64,000 bases of DNA from Muribaculum gordoncarteri (GTDB taxonomy: Bacteria; Bacteroidota; Bacteroidia; Bacteroidales; Muribaculaceae): contig NZ_CP039394.1 in NCBI RefSeq assembly GCF_004803695.1, forward strand, positions 31,237 to 95,236, written 5' to 3'. How positions within the stretch are numbered: position 1 is the stretch's first letter; each line of letters opens with the position of its first letter. This document shows, piece after piece, positions 8,574 through 15,576 of this stretch. The position numbers and the translations under genes are program-made. The notes below the pieces were generated by a model. That model did not search any database. It had not been told where the DNA came from and saw nothing but the letters and a program-made list of their open reading frames with translations.

Positions 8574-8581
8574 CAAAGATA
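8574..8581 (-). promoter_or_regulatory. Candidate leftward promoter for the head-tail operon
   Basis: The minus strand reads TATCTTTG, a match to the Bacteroidetes -7 consensus TAnnTTTG, 38 bp before the scaffold-like ATG. No clear -33 TTTG was found at the usual distance. Confidence 0.5.
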
Positions 8582-8602
8582 GGGAGAATTTTCGACATAA
8601 TA

Positions 8603-8730
8603 CCTATTAAGTATCGGAATTTTTCAAAACTTTTTTCTTCTCTCATGTGGCTACCTATTAGCAATATAGGAATTTGAGTAAATTTTTATCAAAAAATAAT
8701 TGGTGAAAAAGTTGCCTATTATTAGGATAG
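8603..8730. repeat. Three operator-like repeats, core CCTATTA with a partial inverted half
   Basis: Similar sites occur at 8603-8617 (CCTATTAAGTATCGG), 8654-8670 (CCTATTAGCAATATAGG) and 8715-8730 (CCTATTATTAGGATAG). Each starts with CCTATTA and carries a more or less complete inverted TAGG half on the right. Sites 1 and 2 share the longer flank TACCTATTA...GGAA. The third lies inside the rightward promoter and the first is just upstream of the leftward promoter, so the set is placed to control both divergent transcripts. Confidence 0.55.
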
Positions 8731-8742
8731 TCTATAACTTTG
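8712..8742 (+). promoter_or_regulatory. Rightward promoter of the cargo island
   Basis: TAACTTTG at 8735-8742 matches the Bacteroidetes -7 element. A TTG-containing -33-like box (GTTG, 8711-8714) lies 20 bp upstream. The third CCTATTA repeat overlaps the spacer, so repression at this promoter is plausible. Confidence 0.6.
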
Positions 8743-8746
8743 CGAC

Positions 8747-8836
8747 ATGAAACAATACTTAATAGATAACGAAAATGAAAATCCGAAAGAAAATAATCAA
8801 AGTGAGCCGAGAAAGAGCGATAGAGTTAGCCGCTAA
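8747..8836 (+). CDS. Possible 29-residue leader peptide
   Basis: An ATG only 4 bp after the -7 element opens a 29-codon frame (MKQYLIDNENENPKENNQ...). It overlaps the start of the next, better-supported gene in another phase. Coding is uncertain. If translated, it would come from an almost leaderless transcript and could couple to the 8775 gene. Confidence 0.25.
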   Translation: MKQYLIDNENENPKENNQSEPRKSDRVSR

Positions 8837-8930
8837 TCTCAACTGCATCTCAAAAGAGATGGCAAGCAAGTACACCGACAGCGAATTGAAAGAGTGCCTG
8901 CGTCTTCTCAAACTCAAAGCTGACTTCTAA
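8775..8930 (+). CDS. Small basic helical protein, unknown function
   Basis: A 51-residue protein (MKIRKKIIKVSRERAIELAA...) with a basic N-terminus and an amphipathic C-terminal half, ending KECLRLLKLKADF. The alternation of basic and hydrophobic residues and the Ser/Glu-Arg-Ala-Ile-Glu segment could form a short DNA-binding or protein-binding helix pair. It is the first robust gene after the rightward promoter, so a regulator is possible, but no family is recognised. Confidence 0.5.
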   Translation: MKIRKKIIKVSRERAIELAANLNCISKEMASKYTDSELKECLRLLKLKADF

Positions 8931-8955
8931 TCATCAACCCTCAATCTCAACGCAA

Positions 8956-9165
8956 ATGAAACCCGAACACCTTGCCGAAGCTATAAGCATCATCAGCAAC
9001 AGCAACTCAATCAAAGTGTCGTTCAATGTGCCGGTCAATGATAACTACTCGCACACATACGCGATACTCATTCACGAGAGCAACGCATCAGTCGTTAATC
9101 AACTCGTAAAAGCCGGATTCTCGCTCTCTATGAATCCTAAAGGGCTTTCAGTCGATAAATTCTAA
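8956..9165 (+). CDS. Small phage protein, unknown function
   Basis: A 69-residue protein with alternating helix and strand (AEAISIISNSNSIKVSFNVPV, YAILIHESNASVVNQLVKAGFSLSM). It begins 25 bp after the previous stop, in the same rightward unit. Small alpha/beta proteins of this kind are frequent in Bacteroidales prophages. No catalytic motif or membrane segment is visible. Confidence 0.6.
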   Translation: MKPEHLAEAISIISNSNSIKVSFNVPVNDNYSHTYAILIHESNASVVNQLVKAGFSLSMNPKGLSVDKF

Positions 9166-9179
9166 ATCCAATCTACGCA

Positions 9180-9380
9180 ATGAAGACTTATGACGAAACA
9201 ATGAGCATACTCAATAGCTCAAAGCAATTCAAATTCGAGTATAACGAGGATAGCGGTCGCCCGACAGTACTTGCCGTAACTGATTACTATACCGGCGAGA
9301 GTGTCAAACTTGACCTCTCACGCCTCACCCCGGAGATGCTTGATGAACTTCAGATAGAAGATTCGGAAGATGAATACTAA
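9180..9380 (+). CDS. Small acidic phage protein, unknown function
   Basis: A 66-residue acidic protein ending in LQIEDSEDEY. The middle (GRPTVLAVTDYYTGESVKLDLSRLTPEMLDEL) suggests a beta hairpin followed by a helix. The high acidity is reminiscent of DNA-mimic antirestriction proteins, but that is only a compositional hint. It overlaps the next frame by 11 bp. Confidence 0.55.
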   Translation: MKTYDETMSILNSSKQFKFEYNEDSGRPTVLAVTDYYTGESVKLDLSRLTPEMLDELQIEDSEDEY

Positions 9381-9564
9381 AGCAAGCATGGAACAATATA
9401 CTGTAACTTTCTTCGTAGAAAAGACTGATTTAGCCGGGAATCATAAGGGCATGGAGAAGCGAGTAATCCGAACCGGCAAAACTACTATCGCAGAAGCCGC
9501 AGAAGTGGCGATTGCTCACGGTGCCAATCCGTTCAAAAATTGGAAGCTAACTTGGGAAAAATAA
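9370..9564 (+). CDS. Small phage protein, unknown function
   Basis: A 64-residue protein. It could start at 9370 or at the second Met at 9388 (MEQYTVTFFVEKTD). The product is a beta-rich small protein (YTVTFFVEKTDL, KRVIRTGKTTIAEAAEVAIAHGA) with a final Trp-rich end (NWKLTWEK). No known family is recognised. It is in the rightward cargo unit, directly before the DUF932-like gene. Confidence 0.5.
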   Translation: MNTKASMEQYTVTFFVEKTDLAGNHKGMEKRVIRTGKTTIAEAAEVAIAHGANPFKNWKLTWEK

Positions 9565-9585
9565 CAACTCTAAAATACAACGCAA

Positions 9586-10488
9586 ATGATTACTGAAACC
9601 ACTCTCGAAAACAAGATGTTTGACTTCGACAAAGCGAAAGTTCAAACGCTCTCACTCGCTCAATTAGAGCGCACACACCGTGAAAACGATGTCTACGGCA
9701 AGCCGCTTCGTGGTATCTATCACTTCGAGCTGCTGCAAACGCTCATCAACGAGTGCAACAACCTCGGCTATAACGTAGAGGTTTATGACCTCTTTGCCGC
9801 GCAGAACAAAGACCGCAGCACTCCCGGCGTGGTGCTGCTCCCACAAGTCGAAGCACAATACGGCGAAAGAGCCTTTGAAGCTCACATATTGCGCCGCGTC
9901 TTCGCTAACATCCGTATAACTGACTTCGATGATGAGGAAAAGACAACAAACCTCGCAGTCGCTTTCCATCAGAAAGGCATTCAAGTCGGCTTCGGAAACA
10001 TGGTCAAAATCTGCCACAATCAAACTATGCTTTGCGCCGACAAGTATATCGCCACATACAATGAGCGCGGCAAAGGGCGCGGCGAAGCTATCACGATTCC
10101 GCAAGTTCTCGATGTTGTCAAGTCGTGGCTTGTAGATGCCAGGCACATCATCGTGACCGAGCGCGAAAAGATAGAGCGCATGAAAGAGATTGAGGTCGGC
10201 GTTCAACAAGCTCTCTTGCTCATCGGTATGCTGACCGCAATTCGCGTTAAGTGCGACTCTGCATATCCGACAATCAAGGAGAATCGCGTCTATCCGCTCA
10301 ATCAAGCTCAAATAACAAAGTTCACGGAGAGCTTGTTGCTGAAGTATCACGATACACCAAGCGTTTCAGCGTGGGACTTGTATAACGCCGCGACTGACCT
10401 TTACAAAGCTGACTCGATGGATATTCCGGCACTCATGCCGCAGAATCGCGCAATGGTGCAATTCCTCAACGAGCAATTCAATATCTGA
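9586..10488 (+). CDS. Conserved phage protein, DUF932-like
   Basis: A 300-residue protein and the largest of the cargo island. The central segments GFGNMVKICHNQTMLCADKYIATYN and the C-terminal TPSVSAWDLYNAATDLYKAD resemble phage/plasmid DUF932 proteins, whose role is not known. No helicase, nuclease or methylase motif is visible. It is neither membrane-bound nor secreted by sequence. The similarity is recalled from pattern rather than computed, so the family name should be treated as a suggestion. Confidence 0.6.
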   Translation: MITETTLENKMFDFDKAKVQTLSLAQLERTHRENDVYGKPLRGIYHFELLQTLINECNNLGYNVEVYDLFAAQNKDRSTPGVVLLPQVEAQYGERAFEAHILRRVFANIRITDFDDEEKTTNLAVAFHQKGIQVGFGNMVKICHNQTMLCADKYIATYNERGKGRGEAITIPQVLDVVKSWLVDARHIIVTEREKIERMKEIEVGVQQALLLIGMLTAIRVKCDSAYPTIKENRVYPLNQAQITKFTESLLLKYHDTPSVSAWDLYNAATDLYKADSMDIPALMPQNRAMVQFLNEQFNI

Positions 10489-10554
10489 CACAACATATCA
10501 TCAACCGGCGAGAGGTAGCCTTAGCCGTTGCCTCTCGCCCTTACAATCAATCTA

Positions 10555-10728
10555 ATGGCAGACAGTAAAGAACAACTAACAGCAAACGATGAGGAGCTTA
10601 TCGAGCTTGCTTATTCGACAACATACCGCAGTTCCATTCGTCAGTATATCCGCGAAGCTGACACGGAGCGTTGTCGTGAGATTTTAACCCGAATTATGAA
10701 TGAATCTGATGTTGAATGGGAGGACTGA
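10555..10728 (+). CDS. Small acidic helical protein, unknown function
   Basis: A 57-residue protein (MADSKEQLTANDEELIELAY...) of mostly charged helices, ending SDVEWED. A longer frame from 10528 exists, but the Met at 10555 is preferred because the upstream residues look like untranslated sequence. It is 2 bp before the next gene, probably co-transcribed. Confidence 0.5.
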   Translation: MADSKEQLTANDEELIELAYSTTYRSSIRQYIREADTERCREILTRIMNESDVEWED

Positions 10729-10730
10729 AG

Positions 10731-11120
10731 ATGAAAAAAGCACTTATTATCGACACCGGCGAAGTGATTAGGGTTGTCGAAGTTATCAAAACGACTAACA
10801 ACGGCACGATATTTCGCGATGTCGCTACCGGCAAAACATACTACGACCGCGAGATTCAGATATTCGATGACAGTGGCGTTATGGAGTTCGTTGAAATGTG
10901 GCTCCCGAACTATTATCACTCTGACATGATTGGGTGGATTGACGACCTGCATTGCGCTCTTGATAACGAGTGCGATGATGAAAAGCTCGCTCGTATAGAA
11001 GAAGCGTGGGGAACTGACCCCAAAGGATGGCTCTACGAGTTAATCAATCTTGAATCGGCTGCATATCGCCACGCCCTTGAAAGATTCTACGAGCTGCAAT
11101 ATCCCGGTATTAAATCCTAA
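10731..11120 (+). CDS. Phage protein, unknown function
   Basis: A 129-residue protein starting MKKALIIDTGEVIRVVEVIKTTNNGTIFRD. The N-terminal half looks like a small beta barrel; the C-terminal half is helical and acidic (DDEKLARIEEAWGTDPKGWLYELINLESAAYRHALERFYEL). An in-frame extension to 10716 overlaps the preceding gene and is not favoured. No enzyme motif is visible. It is the last gene before a 130-bp gap with a new promoter. Confidence 0.55.
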   Translation: MKKALIIDTGEVIRVVEVIKTTNNGTIFRDVATGKTYYDREIQIFDDSGVMEFVEMWLPNYYHSDMIGWIDDLHCALDNECDDEKLARIEEAWGTDPKGWLYELINLESAAYRHALERFYELQYPGIKS

Positions 11121-11194
11121 TAGGCACGGTAAGGTTAGCCTACTCCGCATTTCTCGCTTTCAGTTGATAAAATATACATTTATTCGGCTGAAAT

Positions 11195-11225
11195 GCGAGG
11201 ATTAGCGAGGAAATGAGTAATTTTG
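11195..11225 (+). promoter_or_regulatory. Promoter of the ADP-ribosylglycohydrolase operon with tandem repeat
   Basis: TAATTTTG at 11218-11225 matches the Bacteroidetes -7 element, 25 bp before the ATG at 11251. Two direct repeats GCGAGGA at 11195-11201 and 11205-11211 are 10 bp apart, one helical turn, just upstream, and look like a regulator site. The 11121-11194 stretch also holds an inverted pair (CGCATTTC and GAAATGCG). A separate promoter suggests the hydrolase genes can be expressed apart from the rest of the island. Confidence 0.5.
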
Positions 11226-11250
11226 CAAAACCTTAAAACTCAACGCAAAA

Positions 11251-11490
11251 ATGGAATCATCGAAAGTCGTACACGTTCACTTCAAAAAGCCATACGAGGG
11301 AATGACTGACCTCTATTTCGGCTCTCTGAAAGCGATATATCTTCAAGTGCCGGAAGATATAATCGGGATAAAATACAAGTCGCTTACAAACGCCATTCGA
11401 GGCAAAGATTGTTACGAGAATAAACGCTGCATTATCCGCATCGGTGCATTGCAGCGTATGTCAAATATAAAAAACAAAGACAAACAATGA
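11251..11490 (+). CDS. Small conserved protein preceding the hydrolase
   Basis: A 79-residue protein starting MESSKVVHVHFKKPYEGMTDLYFGSLKAIYL. The pattern of a beta strand followed by FGSLKAIY and a conserved SLTNAIRGKDCYENKRCIIRIG segment is seen in small proteins of many Bacteroidales mobile elements and may bind nucleic acid. I cannot name it. Its stop overlaps the ATG of the hydrolase gene by 4 bp (ATGA), so the two are translationally coupled. Confidence 0.6.
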   Translation: MESSKVVHVHFKKPYEGMTDLYFGSLKAIYLQVPEDIIGIKYKSLTNAIRGKDCYENKRCIIRIGALQRMSNIKNKDKQ

Positions 11491-12257
11491 TAGGAGCAAT
11501 AATAGGCGACATTGCCGGTTCTCGTTTCGAGTTCAACAATACGAATGACTATAACTTCGAGTTCTTTCACAAAGATTGCCGTTATACCGATGACACAATA
11601 TGCACGGTTGCCGTTGCAGACGCTATTCTACACGGCGTGAGCTATAAAGATAGCATCTTGTATTGGTGTCGCAAATATCCGCATCCTATGGGCGCGTATG
11701 GTGGCTCTTTCTCACGTTGGCTGCATGAAGATGACCCGCAACCGTACAATTCATTCGGGAATGGTGCTGCAATGCGAGTATCGCCGGTTGCATGGGCATT
11801 TGATGATGCAAGCGATGTTATGCGTCAAGCTATGTCAAGCGCGGAATGCTCACACAATCACTATGAGGGTATCATTGGGGCAATAGCGACTGCGGAGTTG
11901 ATTTTTTCATTTCGCAAGCTGCCGGAAAAAGATAACTTTGTGAATCTAATCGGAGGACTGTATTACGGTCAAAATTGGGAAAACAATTTGCCGCGTCCTG
12001 GCGTTTTCGATGAAACTTGTCAAGGCTGCGTGCCACTCGCATTTCACATCATCAAAGAGAGTTCATCATTTGAAGATGCTGTGCGTAATGCCGTAAGCTA
12101 CGGCGGCGATTCAGACACGCTCGGCGCAATAGTCGGCTCAATAGCTGAAGCTCGTTGGGGTGTGCCTATCGAGATGCAAAAGATGGCTCTGAATATGCTT
12201 CCACAAGATATGCTCAAAGTCGTTACTAACTTCATACAAAAGTGTCAATACAAATGA
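11487..12257 (+). CDS. ADP-ribosylglycohydrolase (ARH/DraG family)
   Basis: A 256-residue protein with all hallmark motifs of the family. They are GAIIGDIAGSRFEF at the N-terminus, the metal-binding YTDDT at about residue 32, GNGAAMRVSP near 92, HNHYEGI near 124, and the C-terminal GGDSDTLGAIVG that completes the two-magnesium site. The family removes ADP-ribose from modified arginines or related groups. The gene is coupled to the 11251 and 12254 genes by ATGA overlaps. It converges on a phage head gene whose C-terminus is an ADP-ribosyltransferase of the arginine-type R-S-ExE class, so a role as antidote to that toxin domain is a reasonable inference, comparable to the Tre1/Tri1 pairs. A housekeeping function is also possible. 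Confidence 0.93.
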   Translation: MIGAIIGDIAGSRFEFNNTNDYNFEFFHKDCRYTDDTICTVAVADAILHGVSYKDSILYWCRKYPHPMGAYGGSFSRWLHEDDPQPYNSFGNGAAMRVSPVAWAFDDASDVMRQAMSSAECSHNHYEGIIGAIATAELIFSFRKLPEKDNFVNLIGGLYYGQNWENNLPRPGVFDETCQGCVPLAFHIIKESSSFEDAVRNAVSYGGDSDTLGAIVGSIAEARWGVPIEMQKMALNMLPQDMLKVVTNFIQKCQYK

Positions 12258-12562
12258 GCAAAGATTCATTACTCAAATTATGCCGTTACTATCACGGTGA
12301 AAAAAATAATCCATACGAGGGCGATAAAGCTCTATTATGGGATTATGAAAGAGCTTGGGTTGAAGATTCTGCGAATGATTCAGATTCAAATTCCGAGTAT
12401 CTTTCGGATTATCTGACTTACGGACTGCGTGACTTCTCGAAGTTCGATAAAATCCCGGTCACGCTCAAAGCAATGTTATTCAATCGCTATGCGAAAAACG
12501 CATACTCAATGAAAGATGCCGTTTCCGGCTTCAAAGAGTTTTATCAGAAATACTACAAGTAG
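12254..12562 (+). CDS. Small acidic partner of the hydrolase, unknown
   Basis: A 102-residue protein. The start at 12254 overlaps the hydrolase stop by 4 bp (ATGA); an upstream Met at 12242 is less likely. It is Asp/Ser-rich in the middle (WVEDSANDSDSNSEYLSDYLTYGLRDFSKFD) and ends in a helix, EFYQKYYK. Obligate coupling to the hydrolase suggests they act together. An immunity protein for the neighbouring ADP-ribosyltransferase or a cofactor of the hydrolase is conceivable. No known family is recognised. Confidence 0.6.
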   Translation: MSKDSLLKLCRYYHGEKNNPYEGDKALLWDYERAWVEDSANDSDSNSEYLSDYLTYGLRDFSKFDKIPVTLKAMLFNRYAKNAYSMKDAVSGFKEFYQKYYK

Positions 12563-12588
12563 CAAAGGGCGCGATTATGCGCCCTTTG
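12563..12588. terminator. Bidirectional terminator hairpin between the hydrolase operon and MuF gene
   Basis: A perfect 10-bp inverted repeat (CAAAGGGCGC and GCGCCCTTTG) with a 6-nt loop lies exactly in the 28-bp gap between the convergent genes, ending a few bases from each stop codon. Confidence 0.8.
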
Positions 12589-12590
12589 TC

Positions 12591-15374
12591 TTACTTCGTC
12601 ATACCGGTTGGCTGTGTGAACTGCTGACCGATTAACATTAAGTATAAATTTTTGCCGCTCTTTCTGATTACTTTGAATCTACTGCCGCGCTGACCTATCC
12701 ATTCAAACTCACCTCCTAACCCCACTTTTTCAGTACCGTTCCATATTCGGGTCTGATAGTCATAATAACCGGCGTTATAATGAGTGAACGGTTCTGCGAA
12801 TATGCCTTGTGCGCCCTTCGGTATCAAAATAATCATATTAACAGAGCCGCCGAATCCCTTATCTCGGTGACACGCCGTTGATAAGAATGCGCCGTCAATG
12901 AACGTATCGCCAACTTCGGCTTGGCTCAAATTCTTGCCGATTTCCGGAATATAATAATCGCTCGTACCTCGCCTTACGACCATATCTTGCTTTGTCTTAA
13001 CACGGCTCAAAGCTGCGGTTATTTTCGGCATATCATTGTCATATTCATCTTTCGCTCGTCCGCCACAATATGACATATTACGCAATGGCTCGTTGAGGTA
13101 GCTATATGTCTGCGTATATTTAGTGAGCAACATACGTTCTTCTTCGATAAGTCCTTTCCATGCTTCTTCAGTAGCCGGACGCATCACATCATCCATGCCC
13201 TCTACTGTATTGACTTTGTAATCATCGAGCAACTCTTTTTGTCGCTTTTTTGATAGCTCCTTAAATGTGACTTCACCGATTTTGCTACCCTTGACAGCTT
13301 TTTGCGCTGCTGCTTTTTCTTGTAGTTCTTTTCGTTTTTGGGCGTAGTCAATCTTCGCTTTAATCGTAAGCATATCGCCGCCGGATGCAAGCAACAATTC
13401 TGCTTCCAAGACAGCATTAGCGACCGTAGTGGCTTTCGGGTGTGAAGCGACATACACTTTCAGTTTGTCGATAGTGTCTTTCGCCTCCGCTACTGCTATT
13501 TGCTTCTTAACTTCATCGAGCTTCTTCATATAAGCATCTTGAGCTACATTCCAAGTCGGATATTGCTTATGCGGCTTCAGATATGTAGGGTCAGATACCC
13601 ACTTGATTTCTTTCTCAATCGCTTTGACTTGCTCGTATAATGGAAGTGTCGATATGTTCGCGAGTTTCGATTCAACGGCGGCATACACTTGTTGCAGTTC
13701 TGCAAGCGTGAATTGTTCGTGCCAAGTGTGAGCATCCGGGATTATAGCTGACAATGCTTGCTCGGCTTTCTTCATCGCGAGTACACTTTGAGCGAGGGCG
13801 CGTGTCTGCTTGTGTATCGCTTCAAGATTGCCGGATGCAAGAGCTTCGTTGAGTGCGGTCGTATCGACTTCGCTATAACCGTCAGCAATACTATTGACCT
13901 TTTTGGCAGTTGCTTTGATAAGCTGCTGTTTTGCTGACATAGCGAGTGCGAGCGTCCGTGTCTGCGCTTGAATGAGTGCTGTGTTTCCGCTCTTGATTGC
14001 TTCTTCGAGTTCGGCGGTAGATATGCCGAAAGATGCAAACCGCTTGGCGGCTGCATTGAGTACGTTGTTTGCAGTAGCGTTGACTTGTCGCGAATGTCTT
14101 TTTTCGGCTTCGATTCTCTCGCTTCGCTCTTTCCAACGGCGGCGAATCTCGTCCTCTTGCTCCGGCGTTCTCGCTTCATGCCGTTTCGCCGCGATTTGCT
14201 GCGGTGTGAGCTTCTTTAATGACGGGTCAAGTATTTCATCTATCGCCATAGCGTTGTTGCGGATAAAGTACGGTTCTGTGCCTCTATCGCGAGATTGTGC
14301 GATGTCTTCTTTATGCTCTGACACCCACTGTTTGAAATTGTCCGGGTAGTCAGTTATTCGCTTGCCCCTCGGCACATACTTTTCGCCACGCAAAAACGCT
14401 TCTGATACTTTCGCCATTTCATCTTCATCCATCAGAATCGGAGTAACGAAACAAAAGCATTGCGGATGCCAACCGTCAAAGACAAAATCAACCGGATAAT
14501 CACCTGCGAGCTTGTCGCAAATGTCTTTTTTCGGGTGCGAGCGTGAGAGATTGACACGTTGACCGAGAACAAAGTCCATTTGTTGCCACCGTTCATTGTC
14601 TGCTCTGCGATATGCGATATTCGTTTCAGTTCGAGCAACACGCATAGCGTTTTGAGCTGAAGACTTGTAATAGCCGCGCCCAGTCCATTGGTCTTGATAA
14701 GTACGCTTGTCGTAGTCTATCCATTTGACTTTGCCGGTTGCCGGGTCTTTGATACGCTTCTTCCATTTGCGCCGCCATTCGCCGGATTCAGGGTCTTTAT
14801 ATCTGAATCGGCGAAACATCAAGTCCGGGTCGTTGAGGTACTGACGGACTTTGCGCGACATTTGCGCCGCCGATTCTCCCTCTCCGACTGAAACTGTTAT
14901 CGCGACTTCCATTTCATCGCGTAGCTGCTCGACGGCTTTCCATACTCGCTGTGACAAATTCAACCCCTTTTCACTTCGAGCGATAAAAGCGTTCATCGCC
15001 GCATTGTTACGTTGAGTCCATGCCGAAAATTCGGGTGAAGATAATGCGCGTTTGCCAAAGCACGATTGCACGAGCTTGTCACATTCTTCATTAGCTTGCG
15101 CCCATTCGAGTTTGATGCCTTTTTCGATAGCCATAGTCGCGACTGCATGAAGCTGACGGAGTAACCGCTCAACTTCCTTTTGTCGCTTCATTGATTCTCC
15201 GGCGAAAGAAAACATCTCGCCCTCGTCAAGCTGCGGCATAGAGCGATTCAAAGCGAGAATTTCATTGACTGTTGCCGCGAACAACGTGCGCACACGCTCG
15301 GCGTATGCTTCAGTACGCTTTATTCGCGCTTGTGTCGCGCTCTTGGGGTCTATGTCATTTTGCTTCTTTGCCAT
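12591..15374 (-). CDS. MuF-like head morphogenesis protein with C-terminal ADP-ribosyltransferase domain
   Basis: A 927-residue protein. Residues about 150-310 match the Mu gpF / SPP1 gp7-type minor head protein (ARTETNIAYRRADNERW near 246, then a segment with WHPQCFCF near 305). A long Ala/Lys/Glu-rich helical linker follows, about 370-790. Residues about 798-927 form an ADP-ribosyltransferase: the NAD-binding Arg in VVRRG near 801, the STA motif near 834 (FLSTA) and the catalytic E-x-E in GGEFEW near 889-891. Such minor head proteins are packaged in the virion and can enter the cell with the DNA; some carry polymorphic toxin domains. The start at 15374 is preferred because the longer frame overlaps the preceding gene. 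An ADP-ribosylglycohydrolase is encoded just downstream on the other strand. Confidence 0.88.
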   Translation of the reverse strand: MAKKQNDIDPKSATQARIKRTEAYAERVRTLFAATVNEILALNRSMPQLDEGEMFSFAGESMKRQKEVERLLRQLHAVATMAIEKGIKLEWAQANEECDKLVQSCFGKRALSSPEFSAWTQRNNAAMNAFIARSEKGLNLSQRVWKAVEQLRDEMEVAITVSVGEGESAAQMSRKVRQYLNDPDLMFRRFRYKDPESGEWRRKWKKRIKDPATGKVKWIDYDKRTYQDQWTGRGYYKSSAQNAMRVARTETNIAYRRADNERWQQMDFVLGQRVNLSRSHPKKDICDKLAGDYPVDFVFDGWHPQCFCFVTPILMDEDEMAKVSEAFLRGEKYVPRGKRITDYPDNFKQWVSEHKEDIAQSRDRGTEPYFIRNNAMAIDEILDPSLKKLTPQQIAAKRHEARTPEQEDEIRRRWKERSERIEAEKRHSRQVNATANNVLNAAAKRFASFGISTAELEEAIKSGNTALIQAQTRTLALAMSAKQQLIKATAKKVNSIADGYSEVDTTALNEALASGNLEAIHKQTRALAQSVLAMKKAEQALSAIIPDAHTWHEQFTLAELQQVYAAVESKLANISTLPLYEQVKAIEKEIKWVSDPTYLKPHKQYPTWNVAQDAYMKKLDEVKKQIAVAEAKDTIDKLKVYVASHPKATTVANAVLEAELLLASGGDMLTIKAKIDYAQKRKELQEKAAAQKAVKGSKIGEVTFKELSKKRQKELLDDYKVNTVEGMDDVMRPATEEAWKGLIEEERMLLTKYTQTYSYLNEPLRNMSYCGGRAKDEYDNDMPKITAALSRVKTKQDMVVRRGTSDYYIPEIGKNLSQAEVGDTFIDGAFLSTACHRDKGFGGSVNMIILIPKGAQGIFAEPFTHYNAGYYDYQTRIWNGTEKVGLGGEFEWIGQRGSRFKVIRKSGKNLYLMLIGQQFTQPTGMTK

Positions 15375-15576
15375 GCTTGCATTCATCGGGGTAATAGTCC
15401 TCATCTTCCACGCATTCCGGCGCATATTGCGGAAATACGTTGAATCCTACCTGACGGCGTGAAGATTCTTGCTCAATCGGCATTTCTTCTGAATAGATGC
15501 AAATGCCGAATGCGTAGATTGAAGTCCGCTGAATCTTTTTGTCAGTCGTGATTCGCTTGAAGATTATCGACTTCAT
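15355..15576 (-). CDS. Small phage protein between portal and MuF, unknown
   Basis: A 73-residue protein, MKSIIFKRITTDKKIQRTSIYAFG..., with an acidic Cys-containing end (PECVEDEDYYPDECKHGKEAK). It is coupled to the portal gene by a 4-bp ATGA overlap, and its end overlaps the MuF start by 20 bp. Function unknown; location suggests a structural or regulatory role in packaging. Confidence 0.6.
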   Translation of the reverse strand: MKSIIFKRITTDKKIQRTSIYAFGICIYSEEMPIEQESSRRQVGFNVFPQYAPECVEDEDYYPDECKHGKEAK

